Source: Luteolibacter ambystomatis
Lineage (GTDB): Bacteria; Verrucomicrobiota; Verrucomicrobiia; Verrucomicrobiales; Akkermansiaceae
Length of the DNA: 64,000 bases
Direction: 5' to 3'
Assembly (NCBI RefSeq): GCF_018137965.1
Contig: NZ_CP073100.1
Coordinates: forward strand, 2,615,754-2,679,753
Part shown: one piece after another, positions 1-8,744 of the stretch
Layout of the letters: each line of letters opens with the position of its first letter
Numbering within the stretch: position 1 is the stretch's first letter
Program-made: the position numbers and the translations under genes
Notes under the pieces: generated by a model
The model's input: the letters and a program-made list of their open reading frames with translations, nothing else
The model's database searches: none
Told to the model about the DNA's origin: nothing

Positions 1-1
1 A

Positions 2-508
2 CACGCGGGCCAAACGATGAAAGGCAGCAAGCTTCCATACTTCGTCCATTGCTCGGGTGTTGCCGCCACGGTGTCATCCACCTTCCAATGTCAGGACGCC
101 GAAGTCGTGGCGGCGGCGTTTCTGCACGATGTTCTGGAGAAGACCCGGATGACCGCGAAAAAACTGGAAAGCCTCATGGGACGACGCGTCATGGCGTTGG
201 TCCAAATGCTGACCAAGCCTTCCCGAGGCAATCCGAAGGACTACTGGGAACGATTGAGAGAAGCGGGATGGGAAGCGCGCCTCATCAAGATGGCGGATGC
301 GCTCGACCATCTCGCTGAACCAAGCAACAAGTTGCCCGCCAGAATCGTCACCGGACACAAGACCCTCGCACTGGCCTTCGGAAAGGAACGCGAAATCCAA
401 CTCGCCCGGGAAGTCCTGTCCGCCGCACTCGACAACGCCGTGATGTCAGTGGTGCAGGAATCCGGAGACGACCGCGTCCATCAGACCGGTGCCAACCTGA
501 CCCGCTGA
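2..508 (+). CDS. HD-domain phosphohydrolase, SpoT/RelA-hydrolase-like (5' partial)
   Basis: The frame is open from the left window edge, so the true start lies outside. The Met at position 17 is internal: the codons before it read HAGQT, matching the HxGQ-x(5-7)-PYxxH opening of SpoT-type HD domains. An HD pair is present (LHDVLEKT, H37-D38 counting from position 17), followed by a KMADALDHL helix typical of the family. Family members hydrolyse (p)ppGpp or related nucleotides in the cytoplasm; the substrate here is not known. A paralog lies at 49635-50216 on the other strand and has lost the Asp of the HD pair. The stop at 506-508 lies 3 bp before the next gene, suggesting co-transcription with the SDR gene. 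Only the hydrolase-like domain is visible; no synthetase, TGS or ACT domain follows. Confidence 0.75.
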   Translation, partial: HAGQTMKGSKLPYFVHCSGVAATVSSTFQCQDAEVVAAAFLHDVLEKTRMTAKKLESLMGRRVMALVQMLTKPSRGNPKDYWERLREAGWEARLIKMADALDHLAEPSNKLPARIVTGHKTLALAFGKEREIQLAREVLSAALDNAVMSVVQESGDDRVHQTGANLTR

Positions 509-511
509 GCT

Positions 512-1303
512 ATGGAAGTCGTTCGCAATCTGATGGGAAAGTCCGCGCTGGTCACGGGTGCCGGTTCGGGAATCGGCTTGGCAACCGCGCGCCTGCTCGC
601 CCATGCGGGTGCCCGCGTCGCCTTGCTTGGCAGGGACAGGCGGGAATTGGAAGCCGCCCTTGGAAGCCTGGGCGGGGGCAACGGCCATGAACTATTGGCA
701 TGCGATGTCGCGGACGAAGGTGCGATGCGGGGTGCCATCGAAAACATCAGCCGCCTGTGGGGCAGCCTCGACATCGTGGTGGCCAATGCCGGCATCAACG
801 GCACCTGGTCTCCCGTGGATGAACTCAGTGTCAGCGAGTGGAACCACACCCTCACGACCAATCTCGGAGGAACGTTCCTGACCATCCAGGGAGCGGTCCC
901 TCTCATGAAGGAACGAGGGGGCTCCATCATCGTGGTCTCTTCCATCAACGGCACGAGGATCTTCAGTAATTCAGGTGCGAGCGCCTACGCCTCCTCCAAA
1001 GCCGCCCAGGTTGCTCTGGCACGGATGATGGCATTGGAATTGGCGAAGGACGGCATCCGCGTCAACACCGTCTGTCCCGGGGCGATCCGCACCGCGATCG
1101 ACCGCTCAACGGAACGGCGCGATCTTGAGGGTCTCCATCTGCCCGTCGAGTTCCCGCACGGGGACGTACCTCTCACCGGAGGAAATCCCGGCACCGCCGA
1201 GCAGGTGGCGCGCTTGATCTGGTTCCTCGCCTGTGACCTTTCGAACCACATCACCGGCACCGAGGTCTTCATCGACGGCGGCCAGTCGCTCCTGCAGGGC
1301 TGA
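512..1303 (+). CDS. SDR-family NAD(P)-dependent oxidoreductase
   Basis: A 263-residue classical short-chain dehydrogenase. Visible motifs are the Rossmann glycine motif TGAGSGIG (residues 15-22), NAG (92-94), the catalytic Ser in VVSSING (about 143), and Tyr159-xxx-Lys163 in SAYASSK. The length is normal for the family. The C-terminus GTEVFIDGGQS is typical of cytosolic FabG/YxnA-like enzymes. The substrate cannot be told from sequence. The start at 512 is 3 bp after the upstream HD gene; an alternative Met lies 7 codons in, just before GKSALVTG. The gene is followed 20 bp later by a small helical protein on the same strand, so the three may form an operon. Confidence 0.9.
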   Translation: MEVVRNLMGKSALVTGAGSGIGLATARLLAHAGARVALLGRDRRELEAALGSLGGGNGHELLACDVADEGAMRGAIENISRLWGSLDIVVANAGINGTWSPVDELSVSEWNHTLTTNLGGTFLTIQGAVPLMKERGGSIIVVSSINGTRIFSNSGASAYASSKAAQVALARMMALELAKDGIRVNTVCPGAIRTAIDRSTERRDLEGLHLPVEFPHGDVPLTGGNPGTAEQVARLIWFLACDLSNHITGTEVFIDGGQSLLQG

Positions 1304-1323
1304 CCGCTTTTCCATGCACCACG

Positions 1324-1815
1324 ATGAACGCAGCACTCAACCGCTATCTCAACGACCATCTCGCCGGATCAGCCGGGGCCGTCGATCTCATCCAGACCTT
1401 GGCGGACCGTGCCAAGGAGCCGGAGGAGAAACGGTTCTTCATCGACCTCAAGGCGGAGGTGGAGAAGGACCGTGTCATGCTCAAGAAACTCCTGGAAACC
1501 GTGGGCAGCGGCGGCAGCGGAATGCTCCAGGCCGCGGGAAACCTGACGGCGAAGGCCAGTCGGCTGAAGCTCGCATGGGAAGGCCTCGACCCTGGCAAAC
1601 TGGGGGCATTCGAAGCCTTGGAAATCCTGGTACTCGGCATCCAAGGCAAACGCGTGCTGTGGAGGATGCTAGGGGAAATCGCCGGCGAAATCCCGGAGTG
1701 GGCCGGCATCGACTTCGCTGCCTTGGAAGCGGATGCCGTGCGCCAGCGGGACGCCGTCGAGGGAAAGCGCCTGACGGCCGGACGTGCGGCCCTCATTCCT
1801 GAGGAGGAAGAGTGA
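1324..1815 (+). CDS. Conserved helical hypothetical protein
   Basis: A 163-residue, highly charged, predicted all-alpha protein without signal peptide or membrane segment. I recognise no named domain. The amphipathic pattern (AVDLIQTLADRAKEPEEKRF near the N-terminus, acidic EEEE tail) resembles the ferritin-like small helical proteins that often sit in stress islands, but no metal ligand pattern is evident. It follows the SDR gene on the same strand by 20 bp. Its 3' end overlaps the end of the convergent iron-permease-like gene by 23 bp. Confidence 0.7.
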   Translation: MNAALNRYLNDHLAGSAGAVDLIQTLADRAKEPEEKRFFIDLKAEVEKDRVMLKKLLETVGSGGSGMLQAAGNLTAKASRLKLAWEGLDPGKLGAFEALEILVLGIQGKRVLWRMLGEIAGEIPEWAGIDFAALEADAVRQRDAVEGKRLTAGRAALIPEEEE

Positions 1816-2254
1816 GACCGGAGTCGTCACTGCCAGCACCTCCCTTCCTCTTCACCGCCCGCGCCTGGCGGAAGAACCGGGCATGAAGGACTTCCAACTG
1901 CCGCTCATCCAATTCGTCCAGATTGATCAGGCCGTTGTCGGCCGGTTGCACCGCTTTGAGCAGCTCATCGACCTTCAGCTCCACGGCTTGCATCTCATGG
2001 TTCTGCGAAGCCTGGATCAGGAATACGGCTAGGAACGTCACGATGGTCGTCGCCGTGTTGATCACCAGCTGCCAGGTTTCACTGAATCCTGCCAACGGCC
2101 CCACCAGCGCCCATATCGCCACCAGCAACACCGCCGCCAGAAAAGACCAGGGATTGCCGCAAAGACGGGCAGCCGATCTGGCCACGCGTGCGAAGGAGAA
2201 GCGCTTCCACCACATGTCCCACCATTGCACGGATTCTTCCATACGCGACCCCAA
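1793..2254 (-). CDS. Low-affinity iron permease family small membrane protein
   Basis: A 153-residue protein with two hydrophobic segments (about residues 36-55 and 62-82). The linking pattern FSETWQLVINTATTIVTFLA, then FLIQASQNHE and a helix with ELKVDELL, is the signature of the bacterial low-affinity iron permease family (PF04120). Bacterial members are short, and iron transport itself is not proven for them. An alternative start is the Met at 2242 (MEESVQWW). The 5' end lies only 4 bp from the divergent isochorismatase-like gene at 2258, so the two promoters must overlap each other's coding sequence or one start is further in. Confidence 0.8.
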   Translation of the reverse strand: MGSRMEESVQWWDMWWKRFSFARVARSAARLCGNPWSFLAAVLLVAIWALVGPLAGFSETWQLVINTATTIVTFLAVFLIQASQNHEMQAVELKVDELLKAVQPADNGLINLDELDERQLEVLHARFFRQARAVKRKGGAGSDDSGLTLPPQE

Positions 2255-2257
2255 GCC

Positions 2258-2821
2258 ATGCCTGCTTCACGATCATCTCCGCTTGCCAACGCCGCCCTCC
2301 TGCTGATCGACGTGATCAACGACATGGCGTTCGAGGAAAGTGCGGCATTGGTGAAGCACGCGCTGCCCGCCGCAAAACGTCTCGACCGGTTGCGCCGAAG
2401 GCTCGCGGCTGCCGGAGTGCCGGTGATTTATGTGAACGACAACTTTGGGAACTGGCAGTCCGACTTCAAGGAACAGGTCCAGCGTTGCGCCGGTTCGGCA
2501 TGTCCGGGCCGCCCGATTGCCAGCCTGCTGGTGCCTGAGAAGAATGACTATTTCGTCCTCAAGCCTAAACACTCGGGGTTCCATTGCACCTCGCTGGAGG
2601 TCCTGCTCGCGCATCTGGGCGTGACCACTCTCATCCTTGGCGAGTTCGCCGCCGACATTTGCGTTCTCTACACCGCCAACGACGCCTACATGCGGGATTA
2701 CTCCCTGGTCATCCCCCGGGATTGCGTGGCCTCCGAAACGGAAGAAGAGCGCCGGGAGGCGCTTCAGCACATGAAGAAGCGGCTCGGAGCACGGGTGTGC
2801 TTATCCAGCGCCATCCGCTGA
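2258..2821 (+). CDS. Isochorismatase-like cysteine hydrolase
   Basis: 187 residues, start chosen at MPASRSSPLA because the isochorismatase fold begins directly after it. The catalytic triad of the family is visible: Asp18 in LLIDVIND, a Lys in VLKPKHSGF (102 or 104), and Cys135 in AADICVLYTA. Relatives hydrolyse isochorismate, nicotinamide or other amides; no substrate determinant is obvious. Cytoplasmic, no signal peptide. The 3' end overlaps the convergent YciE-like gene by 21 bp. Confidence 0.85.
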   Translation: MPASRSSPLANAALLLIDVINDMAFEESAALVKHALPAAKRLDRLRRRLAAAGVPVIYVNDNFGNWQSDFKEQVQRCAGSACPGRPIASLLVPEKNDYFVLKPKHSGFHCTSLEVLLAHLGVTTLILGEFAADICVLYTANDAYMRDYSLVIPRDCVASETEEERREALQHMKKRLGARVCLSSAIR

Positions 2822-3313
2822 TCCCTCGGATTCGTGCTCGGCCAATTTGCACCGTGCGAGATCCATCAGCCGGCGGATCGCCTCGTTGCGTTCATCGAGG
2901 AGCATCTCAAGCATCGCGGCCTCCTCCTCCGAACCAAACCTCCGGGCGAGTGCGGCCGAAATACCGTACGCGGCGATGAGGTAGGAAAAGACACGGCTGC
3001 AGTGGGCGATGAGGAGCAGGTCGCGGGTCTCTCCGGGTTCCGCTTGTTTCAGATGATCGGCTCCCCCGGAAATCAAACCCGCCATGGCCTTGCAAGGGTC
3101 GGCAGCCGGGTCCACACCGTGACTCCTGCACAAGGATTCCAGCTGACCCGTACCTCCGCGTGAAAGCCCCTCCTGCTCCGTGAGAAGCCCCTTGAGGGCG
3201 GCGTCTCCGGCGGAGGCAGACAACTCGGGCAGCGAAGCCACGATCTGCGTCTCGGCACTGAAGAGATCCCGGATTTGGTCTGCAAGCAGATCGGATGGTC
3301 GGATTAGATGCAT
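2801..3313 (-). CDS. YciE/YciF (DUF892) ferritin-like stress protein, divergent copy
   Basis: 170 residues from the Met of MHLIRPSDLL; a longer open frame upstream lacks family similarity. The opening QIRDLFSAETQIVASLPEL matches the DUF892 N-terminal helix (xLKDLYxAExQLxKALPKM). Members are four-helix ferritin-like proteins with conserved acidic residues, linked to osmotic and oxidative stress. It is clearly less similar to the two other window copies (32882 and 51573) than they are to each other. It is transcribed divergently from katE across 313 bp, consistent with joint stress regulation (inference). Confidence 0.85.
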   Translation of the reverse strand: MHLIRPSDLLADQIRDLFSAETQIVASLPELSASAGDAALKGLLTEQEGLSRGGTGQLESLCRSHGVDPAADPCKAMAGLISGGADHLKQAEPGETRDLLLIAHCSRVFSYLIAAYGISAALARRFGSEEEAAMLEMLLDERNEAIRRLMDLARCKLAEHESEGSADGAG

Positions 3314-3626
3314 GGTAGTTCGGGTTTTGAAAAGGAAGGGAGCTTGGGATCGGGAAGTGTGGCAGCTTCCTTGCAACTCACATGCCATCCACCATCTGAC
3401 CAACCCCACGCTGAAGAGCCATCAAGCGGACTTGAGGAAGTCATGCAAAACGCCGGGGCGCGTTGCAAAATGGTTCCTGACAACAACCACTCATGGGAGG
3501 GTGGTTCGCAGAAAGATGAGATCGAGCCATACGCCCGCAGTGAAATACTCGTAGAGGTGGGAAGGGCACACAACGTGCGAGGGTCGCAGGTCCGTCCTTT
3601 TCGCGGCGGCCCAACCCTCATTCACG
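3314..3626. promoter_or_regulatory. Divergent intergenic region between YciE-like gene and katE
   Basis: 313 bp with no convincing gene. It must hold promoters for both flanking genes. I see a short repeat of TTGCAAAA-like sequence around 3445-3470 (tgcaaaacg and ttgcaaaatgg) but no clear sigma-70 boxes. A palindromic operator could not be assigned. Confidence 0.4.
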
Positions 3627-5720
3627 ATGGCCACAAAGAAAACCCCGAGCGCGCCTCCCGTCGGAGCTTCCAACGCGATCCCAGCGGAAACCCACCAGAC
3701 CGCCGCAACCAACGAACCGGTGCTGACCACCAACCAGGGCGTGCCGGTCTCGGACAATCAGAATTCCCTGAAGGCGGGAGAGCGGGGTCCCGTATTGCTG
3801 GAGGACTTCGTACTGCGGGAGAAGATCACGCATTTCGATCACGAACGAATCCCCGAACGCATTGTTCACGCACGGGGATCCGGGGCACACGGCTATTTCC
3901 TGCCGTATGAATCCGCGGCGGATCTGACGAAGGCCGCCTTCCTGCAGAATCCGAAGAAGAAGACCGAGGTTTTCGCCCGCTTCTCCACGGTGGCGGGTGG
4001 GGCCGGATCGGTGGATCTTCCGCGAGACGTGCGCGGCTTCTCGGTCAAATTCTACACCGAAGAGGGCAACTACGATTTCGTCGGCAACAACATCCCCGTG
4101 TTCTTCATTCAGGACGCGATGAAATTCCCGGACGTGATCCACGCCGTCAAAATGGAACCGGATCGTGGCTTCCCACAGGCGGCTTCGGCCCACGCAACCT
4201 TCTGGGATTTCATCTCCCTCACTCCGGAAAGCATGCACATGATCATGTGGGTCATGTCGGACCGGGCCATCCCCCGCTCGCTGAGGATGATCGAAGGCTT
4301 CGGCGTTCACACCTACCGGCTGATCAATGCCGAAGGCGTCAGCCGCTTCGTGAAGTTCCATTGGAGGCCGGTGCTGGGTTCATCATCGGTGATCTGGGAC
4401 GAGGCGGTGAAGATCAGCGGTGCCGATCCGGATTTCCATCGCCGGGATCTGTGGGAGTCGATCGAACGCGGCGACTTCCCGGAGTGGGAATTCGGCGTCC
4501 AGGTCATTGAGGAGGCGGACGCCGCCAAGCTGGACTTCGACCTGCTGGACCCGACCAAGCTCATCCCCGAGGAAATTATTCCCATCCGGATGCTGGGCAA
4601 GATGGTCCTCAACCGCAATCCGGACAACCACTTCGCCGAGACGGAGCAGGTCGCCTTCTGTCCGGCGAATGTCGTTCCCGGCATCGGCTTCTCCGATGAC
4701 CCGCTCTTGCAGGGACGCTTGTTCTCGTATCTCGACACGCAGCTCAGCCGGCTGGGGGGCCCGAACTTCCATCAGATCCCCATCAACGCTCCCCGCTGCC
4801 CGATGCACAACTTCCAGCGCGACGGTCTCCGACAAATGGGTGTGTTGAAAGGACGCGTTGCCTACGAGCCGAGCCAGATCGAGCCCGCCGGCCCGCGGGA
4901 GTGTCCGGTCACCGGCTTCCGTACCCATCCCGAGGCCGAGACCGGGGAAAAGATCCGCAAGCGCGCGGAGACCTTCGCCGACCATTACTCGCAGGCCCGG
5001 CTTTTCTTCCGGTCGATGACGCCGCCGGAGCAGAATCACATCGCGAGCGCCCTTGCGTTCGAACTGGCGAAGGTGGAGATCAAGGAGATCCGGCAGCGGA
5101 TGCTGGGCCATCTGCAGCACATCGATGCGGCGCTGCACGACACGGTCGGCGCGGCATTGGGAATGGAAGGTACGGACATCGATGTAACTCCGGCCGTGAA
5201 GCCCCGGGACCTTGAGCCATCCCCATCCCTGAGCCTGATCACGAAGGCACCTTCGACCTTGAAAGGAAGAAAGGTGGGGATCCTCGTCACCGATGGCACG
5301 GATGCGTTGCTGTTGGAGTCCCTCGTTGCCGCGATCCGGAAGGAAAAGGCGGTGGTGGGACTTGTGGCTCGCCGGATAGGCGGCTTCACGGATTCGAACG
5401 GTTCGATGGTCGAAGTGCAGCACGCGTTGTCGGGCGCACCTTCCGTGCTGTTCGACGCCGTTGTCCTCCTGCCTTCGGCGGATGCGGTGGAGAGCCTCGT
5501 CCAAGAAGCCGCGGCGGTAAACTGGGTGCGGGATGCCTATGGGCATTTGAAGGCCATCGGCCATCATGCCGCCGCGCTTCCGCTGTTGGAAGCGGCGGCG
5601 GTGACGGTGGATTCCGCGGTCGTGGACGTGGAGGCTCCGAAAGGAATCCGGAACTTTGTCGCGGCGGCGAAAAAGGGACGACTCTGGGAGCGGGAACCCG
5701 CGCTCCGAAGCATCGGATGA
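3627..5720 (+). CDS. katE: Large-subunit catalase (HPII type)
   Basis: 697 residues, the length of clade 2 large-subunit catalases. It decomposes H2O2 to water and oxygen using heme. Visible: catalytic His81 in RIVHARG, the distal Asn in VGNNIPVFF (about 154-155), proximal heme Tyr368 in RLFSYLDTQ, and the catalase-rel helices around 450-520. The C-terminal region from about 545 ([17 protein letters not shown]) is the flavodoxin/DJ-1-like domain that distinguishes HPII. The N-terminus is Ala/Thr-rich and disordered, with no export signal. A short decayed fragment homologous to residues about 605-640 lies at 45813-45915. Downstream is a DUF4142 protein 51 bp away on the same strand. Confidence 0.96.
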   Translation: MATKKTPSAPPVGASNAIPAETHQTAATNEPVLTTNQGVPVSDNQNSLKAGERGPVLLEDFVLREKITHFDHERIPERIVHARGSGAHGYFLPYESAADLTKAAFLQNPKKKTEVFARFSTVAGGAGSVDLPRDVRGFSVKFYTEEGNYDFVGNNIPVFFIQDAMKFPDVIHAVKMEPDRGFPQAASAHATFWDFISLTPESMHMIMWVMSDRAIPRSLRMIEGFGVHTYRLINAEGVSRFVKFHWRPVLGSSSVIWDEAVKISGADPDFHRRDLWESIERGDFPEWEFGVQVIEEADAAKLDFDLLDPTKLIPEEIIPIRMLGKMVLNRNPDNHFAETEQVAFCPANVVPGIGFSDDPLLQGRLFSYLDTQLSRLGGPNFHQIPINAPRCPMHNFQRDGLRQMGVLKGRVAYEPSQIEPAGPRECPVTGFRTHPEAETGEKIRKRAETFADHYSQARLFFRSMTPPEQNHIASALAFELAKVEIKEIRQRMLGHLQHIDAALHDTVGAALGMEGTDIDVTPAVKPRDLEPSPSLSLITKAPSTLKGRKVGILVTDGTDALLLESLVAAIRKEKAVVGLVARRIGGFTDSNGSMVEVQHALSGAPSVLFDAVVLLPSADAVESLVQEAAAVNWVRDAYGHLKAIGHHAAALPLLEAAAVTVDSAVVDVEAPKGIRNFVAAAKKGRLWEREPALRSIG

Positions 5721-5771
5721 GCGGCCCGCCCTTCATTCTGCAAGAACTGAAAACACAAACCAACCAACATC

Positions 5772-6380
5772 ATGAACCGTAGAACCGTAACCAAAGTGTG
5801 TTTCTTCACCGCCGTTGGAGCCACCATCGGCATCGCCAGCGCGAAGGATGATGGAAAAGTCGGCGACATGACTCCGGCCGATTTCGACAAGACCAACAAG
5901 GACGCAGGCGAGAAGATCAAGGCCCTGAAGGCGGACGCTTCGAAGCTCTCCGAGGATGATCTCAAATACTTGGGAGAGATCGCCATGGGGGGCATGTTCC
6001 AACTTGAAGCCAGCAAGCTAGTAGCCGGCAAGGGACAAGGGGCCGACATCAAGCTGTACGCGCTGGGCGAAGTCGCCGAACAAACCGGCCTCTCCGACAA
6101 GCTCAAGGAGGTGGCCTCGGCGAAGGGAACCACGCTGCCAACCGCCATGGACAAGGAAGCCGAAAAGACGATCGCCAAACTGAAGGGGCTGTCGGGCCGG
6201 GAATTCGACGAAGCCTACCTGAAGCAGGTGGGCATCGCGGGCCACAAGGTCCTCAAGGACACGATGGAAAAGGTCAAAAGCAAGGCGAAGGATCCGGTGC
6301 TCAAGCAGATCGCCGAAAATGCTCTTCCCTTGATCGAAATCCATCTCGCCGCTGCCACGGCCGAGTTGAAGATGTCCTGA
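5772..6380 (+). CDS. DUF4142 ferritin-like exported protein
   Basis: 202 residues with an N-terminal hydrophobic stretch (VCFFTAVGATIGIASA) that looks like a signal peptide, then a helical body. The pattern LKYLGEIAMGGMFQLEASKLVAGKG, followed by a second half with FDEAYLKQVGIAGH, is characteristic of DUF4142. Members are predicted periplasmic ferritin-like proteins of unknown activity, common beside catalases and stress genes. The gene follows katE by 51 bp and is followed by a strong hairpin at 6427-6466, suggesting the transcription unit ends here. Confidence 0.85.
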   Translation: MNRRTVTKVCFFTAVGATIGIASAKDDGKVGDMTPADFDKTNKDAGEKIKALKADASKLSEDDLKYLGEIAMGGMFQLEASKLVAGKGQGADIKLYALGEVAEQTGLSDKLKEVASAKGTTLPTAMDKEAEKTIAKLKGLSGREFDEAYLKQVGIAGHKVLKDTMEKVKSKAKDPVLKQIAENALPLIEIHLAAATAELKMS

Positions 6381-6426
6381 TTGGCGCCGGGCCGAGTGTG
6401 GCGCTACGCGCTTTGAAGACATGCTT

Positions 6427-6466
6427 CGGGAAGCCCGCGGACTGGCGTCTGCGGGCTTCGGTTTGT
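6427..6466 (+). terminator. Rho-independent terminator after DUF4142 gene
   Basis: GAAGCCCGC (6430-6438) pairs with GCGGGCTTC (6451-6459), extendable to a 12-bp stem with one G-T pair and a loop of about 6 nt, followed by GGTTTGTTAG. It lies 50 bp after the stop codon. Confidence 0.75.
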
Positions 6467-6643
6467 TAGGGCTCTAAAAGCAAGATTGCCGAAGAACCCC
6501 GAATCCGTGGATGAGCATTTCGGAAGAAAAAATACGAGAGACTAGGGATTTTCCGTACGGGGATTGTCGCATTCGCCCCGGGGTTTTTTCTTGAGCGGGG
6601 GTGGACCCAGTTTTTAGGAGAAAGGCGACCAAAATGACCAACA

Positions 6644-7039
6644 ATGCTCACCGCTACTGACGAAGACCGGAAGGTTCGACGAGCGCTTGAGACGCTGATC
6701 CAGTCGCTCTGGTTGGACCATTACATACACGAGGAGGCCAACGGTTACCGCCTTTTCTGGACACCGCTTGGGAAGCAACGGGCGATGCTCATGCAGCACC
6801 TGGTCCGCTCACGAAACCTCGCCGGAAGCTTGGCGGAAGTCGAGACCTACGCCGGAAAGTGCCGTCAAGCCGGACTGGCGTCCGGCACCGGCTTGTCCGA
6901 TCCGGAGACCGAGTTCTGGCTGATGTGCCACCGCGAGTGGAAAGAGGATGATCCGGGGGTCCTGTGGACCATGATGCGGCTCTTCGACCAGTGGATCCCC
7001 CGCAACCCGGAGGAGTTCGCGCAGGAAGCCGACTTCTGA
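6644..7039 (+). CDS. Hypothetical protein, tryptophan-rich
   Basis: 131 residues, soluble, rich in Trp and charged residues (ETLIQSLWLDHYIHEEANGY near the N-terminus). I do not recognise a family. The strongest ribosome binding site (AGGAGAAAGG, 6617-6626) suits an ATG at 6634 rather than 6644. The 6634 ATG opens an 8-codon frame (MTNNAHRY) that ends at 6660, overlapping the start of this gene. Translation may therefore be coupled to a mini-ORF, or the gene may carry a frameshift near its start. Confidence 0.55.
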   Translation: MLTATDEDRKVRRALETLIQSLWLDHYIHEEANGYRLFWTPLGKQRAMLMQHLVRSRNLAGSLAEVETYAGKCRQAGLASGTGLSDPETEFWLMCHREWKEDDPGVLWTMMRLFDQWIPRNPEEFAQEADF

Positions 7040-7224
7040 CAGGAAGGGCCGGTGTCGCTGCAGAATGGCTGACGCGGGCGGACCGGAGAACCTCGGATTT
7101 TGGCTCTGCCCTGCCACCTATGTTCCGGGGGGAAGCGGTGGCGGGGCGGGGTCCATATCCACGAGGCTCCGTCCGGAAACGGGTCCCACAAGCGGCGCTT
7201 TTTCAAGAATGACTGGCGGACGTT

Positions 7225-7671
7225 TCATCGTGCCTTCGGGAGAGGCAACTCCTTCAAGCGTATGAGGACAGCTTCTACGGAAGGAAGAAGAACCAGCCGG
7301 ATGGAATCGCGAATTCCCGGCATGGTGTCGGGACTGGCGAGGGCGGATTCATAGGCCTCGATCAGGGAGGTTTCGATTCGCTGGAGGTAATCCAGCACCG
7401 GGCCGGAATGTTCACATGCATCCGCTTCCGCAAACGCCCTGAGAAGCTGCTCGTCCGGCTCGATGTCGCACATCGGGGATGCCTCCAGGGCTCGCAGGTG
7501 ATTACGGAGCCGCAGGATGTTGGACTCATGGCAGGAAAGACTTTGGTTGACGGCGGTCAGCTCAACGTCACTCCCGAGCTGACTTGCGGACATGCTCCAT
7601 CCCAGCCGAGCTCCGCACTCGGCATGGAGGAGTGCCTCGCAGATCCGGATGCATGCGCCGTTGTAATTCAT
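7225..7671 (-). CDS. Hypothetical protein of the duplicated block, copy 1
   Basis: 148 residues, soluble and helical, with four Cys in the N-terminal half (ACIRICEALLHAEC, LSCHESN) and a leucine-rich C-terminus. No family recognised. An almost identical copy lies at 45967-46413, differing at residues 21, 24, 63, 80 and 103. Both copies sit directly downstream of a DUF1328 gene on the same strand (24 bp), so the pair probably forms a two-gene unit retained in both places. Confidence 0.7.
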   Translation of the reverse strand: MNYNGACIRICEALLHAECGARLGWSMSASQLGSDVELTAVNQSLSCHESNILRLRNHLRALEASPMCDIEPDEQLLRAFAEADACEHSGPVLDYLQRIETSLIEAYESALASPDTMPGIRDSIRLVLLPSVEAVLIRLKELPLPKAR

Positions 7672-7695
7672 TTTCCTCTCGGCGTTGGCGGTCGC

Positions 7696-7866
7696 TCAAA
7701 CACGCGGGGAACGTCCGCCGCGCATGAAAAACGAGATCAGCCACAGTACCAGGAAAATGACGAACAGGATCCAGGCGATGTTGGCGGACATGCCGGCAAT
7801 GCCCGTCAGGCCGAGGACGCCGGCGATGAGGGCGATGACGAGAAAGACGAGGCTCCAGTGTAACAT
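7696..7866 (-). CDS. DUF1328 (YtjA-like) small membrane protein, copy 1
   Basis: 56 residues. Starts at MLHWSLVFLVIALIAGVLG, the hallmark of DUF1328, followed by GIAGMSANIAW and a second membrane helix (ILFVIFLVLWLISFF), ending GGRSPRV. Members are two-helix inner-membrane proteins of unknown function, frequent in stress-induced operons. The second copy at 46438-46608 differs by one residue (Asn to His). The upstream open frame was excluded because family members begin at this Met. Confidence 0.85.
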   Translation of the reverse strand: MLHWSLVFLVIALIAGVLGLTGIAGMSANIAWILFVIFLVLWLISFFMRGGRSPRV

Positions 7867-8055
7867 GGCTTTGACAGGTTGGCGGTTGAGCCGGGCGGCG
7901 GAATGCCTTGCCGACGTTCTAACCGGTCGCACCATCGGTGATGAAATCAAGGAATGATCGGGACGTTTTCGGCTTTTCCGGTTGTTCCGTGATCCACTCG
8001 GGAAACCGATCATTTGAATACTATAATCCAAGTAACGGGCTTCGTTTACGTCATT

Positions 8056-8248
8056 CGTTCATTGCCTTCTTTCTTCTGCTTGTCTCCCACGCTCGCGGGT
8101 TCTCTCCTTGGGCGGCACTTCTTCGTGCTTGCCCGCCAAGAGCGGGCCCCGCGTCCACCTTGGCACCAGATACGGCGGATCCATCACCCGGCCTTGGGAA
8201 CGAAGTTCTTGTCTGTGAGGACACAGCGCCGTCACGGTGACTGCCCTG
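8056..8248 (-). pseudogene. Remnant of an SDR oxidoreductase (paralog of 46804-47631)
   Basis: Two pieces of the neighbouring paralog can be read on the minus strand. About 8221-8245 encodes VTVTALCP, matching the ITVTALCPGPTD segment, and an adjacent stretch (about 8186-8220) matches its DFFPKAG segment. About 8075-8125 encodes EEVPPKERTRERG, matching the extreme C-terminus EEVPPDERTRERG. The roughly 70 residues between them are missing, and the whole Rossmann half is absent. This is a decayed partial gene, not expected to be functional. Confidence 0.75.
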
Positions 8249-8307
8249 TCGGCCTGGGGGGAAGACCTTTTCGCGAACCAGGTGCCATCAGGCGCATCCA
8301 CCCCGAG

Positions 8308-8571
8308 TTACTCTTCAGCAAGCGAAGACAACGCCTCTTGCCAATCGCAGCCTTCGTTCTCTTTAAAATCGCCTGGGTGGAGGTGTCCGTAACGGTCCAG
8401 GAAGGTATCAAGGGCATTGCGCCGGATGCGGACTACACTGCCGTCATTCTGGAAGGCCACTACCTCACCGCCTTCTTCTACGATCCGGTTCAGCTCCACA
8501 AGCTGACGGATGGTGAAGTCCTCATGTGGTGCCGGCCCCGTCGCGAGAGATGATGAAAGTTCATCGGACAT
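8308..8571 (-). CDS. Small hypothetical protein
   Basis: 87 residues from MSDELSSSLATG. The central part (IRQLVELNRIVEEGGEVVAF, then DGSVVRIRRNALDTFLDRYG) reads as a compact alpha/beta protein. No family recognised. A purine-rich GGAAGG lies 13 bp upstream of the chosen ATG. A longer frame upstream overlaps the end of the UbiB-like gene and has unlikely composition, so it was trimmed. Confidence 0.55.
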   Translation of the reverse strand: MSDELSSSLATGPAPHEDFTIRQLVELNRIVEEGGEVVAFQNDGSVVRIRRNALDTFLDRYGHLHPGDFKENEGCDWQEALSSLAEE

Positions 8572-8744
8572 CCGGCAAGTTAGCGCCTTCCCGGCTGATT
8601 GCCATTCGGGATTGGGTCGGCGATGACACAGCGGCGGCGGCCAAAGGCAAGCACGGTGTCCGATCAAGGTGTCTGCGATTCCGGATGGTAGCGCGCACTC
8701 GACGAGCCGGGCCTGGGATCTCGTGTCGGGCCTTTGCCGCGACT

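Larger units (their letters stand above)
7171..8248. repeat. Duplicated block, copy 1
   Basis: Homologous to 45914-47112 in the same orientation. The segment 7225-7980 (a 148-aa gene and a DUF1328 gene) is nearly identical: only 5 of 148 residues differ between the two 148-aa proteins. From about 7985 to 8248 the match is patchy. Here copy 1 keeps only fragments of the SDR gene that is intact in copy 2 (46804-47631). The left boundary is at TCCGGAAACGGGTC (7172 and 45915). Confidence 0.85.

Noticed and set aside
7065..7265. Short plus-strand frame upstream of the duplicated block (MADAGGPENLGFWLCPATYV)
   Set aside because: No start signal, Gly-rich tail, and it overlaps the real minus-strand gene at its end; considered too weak to list.
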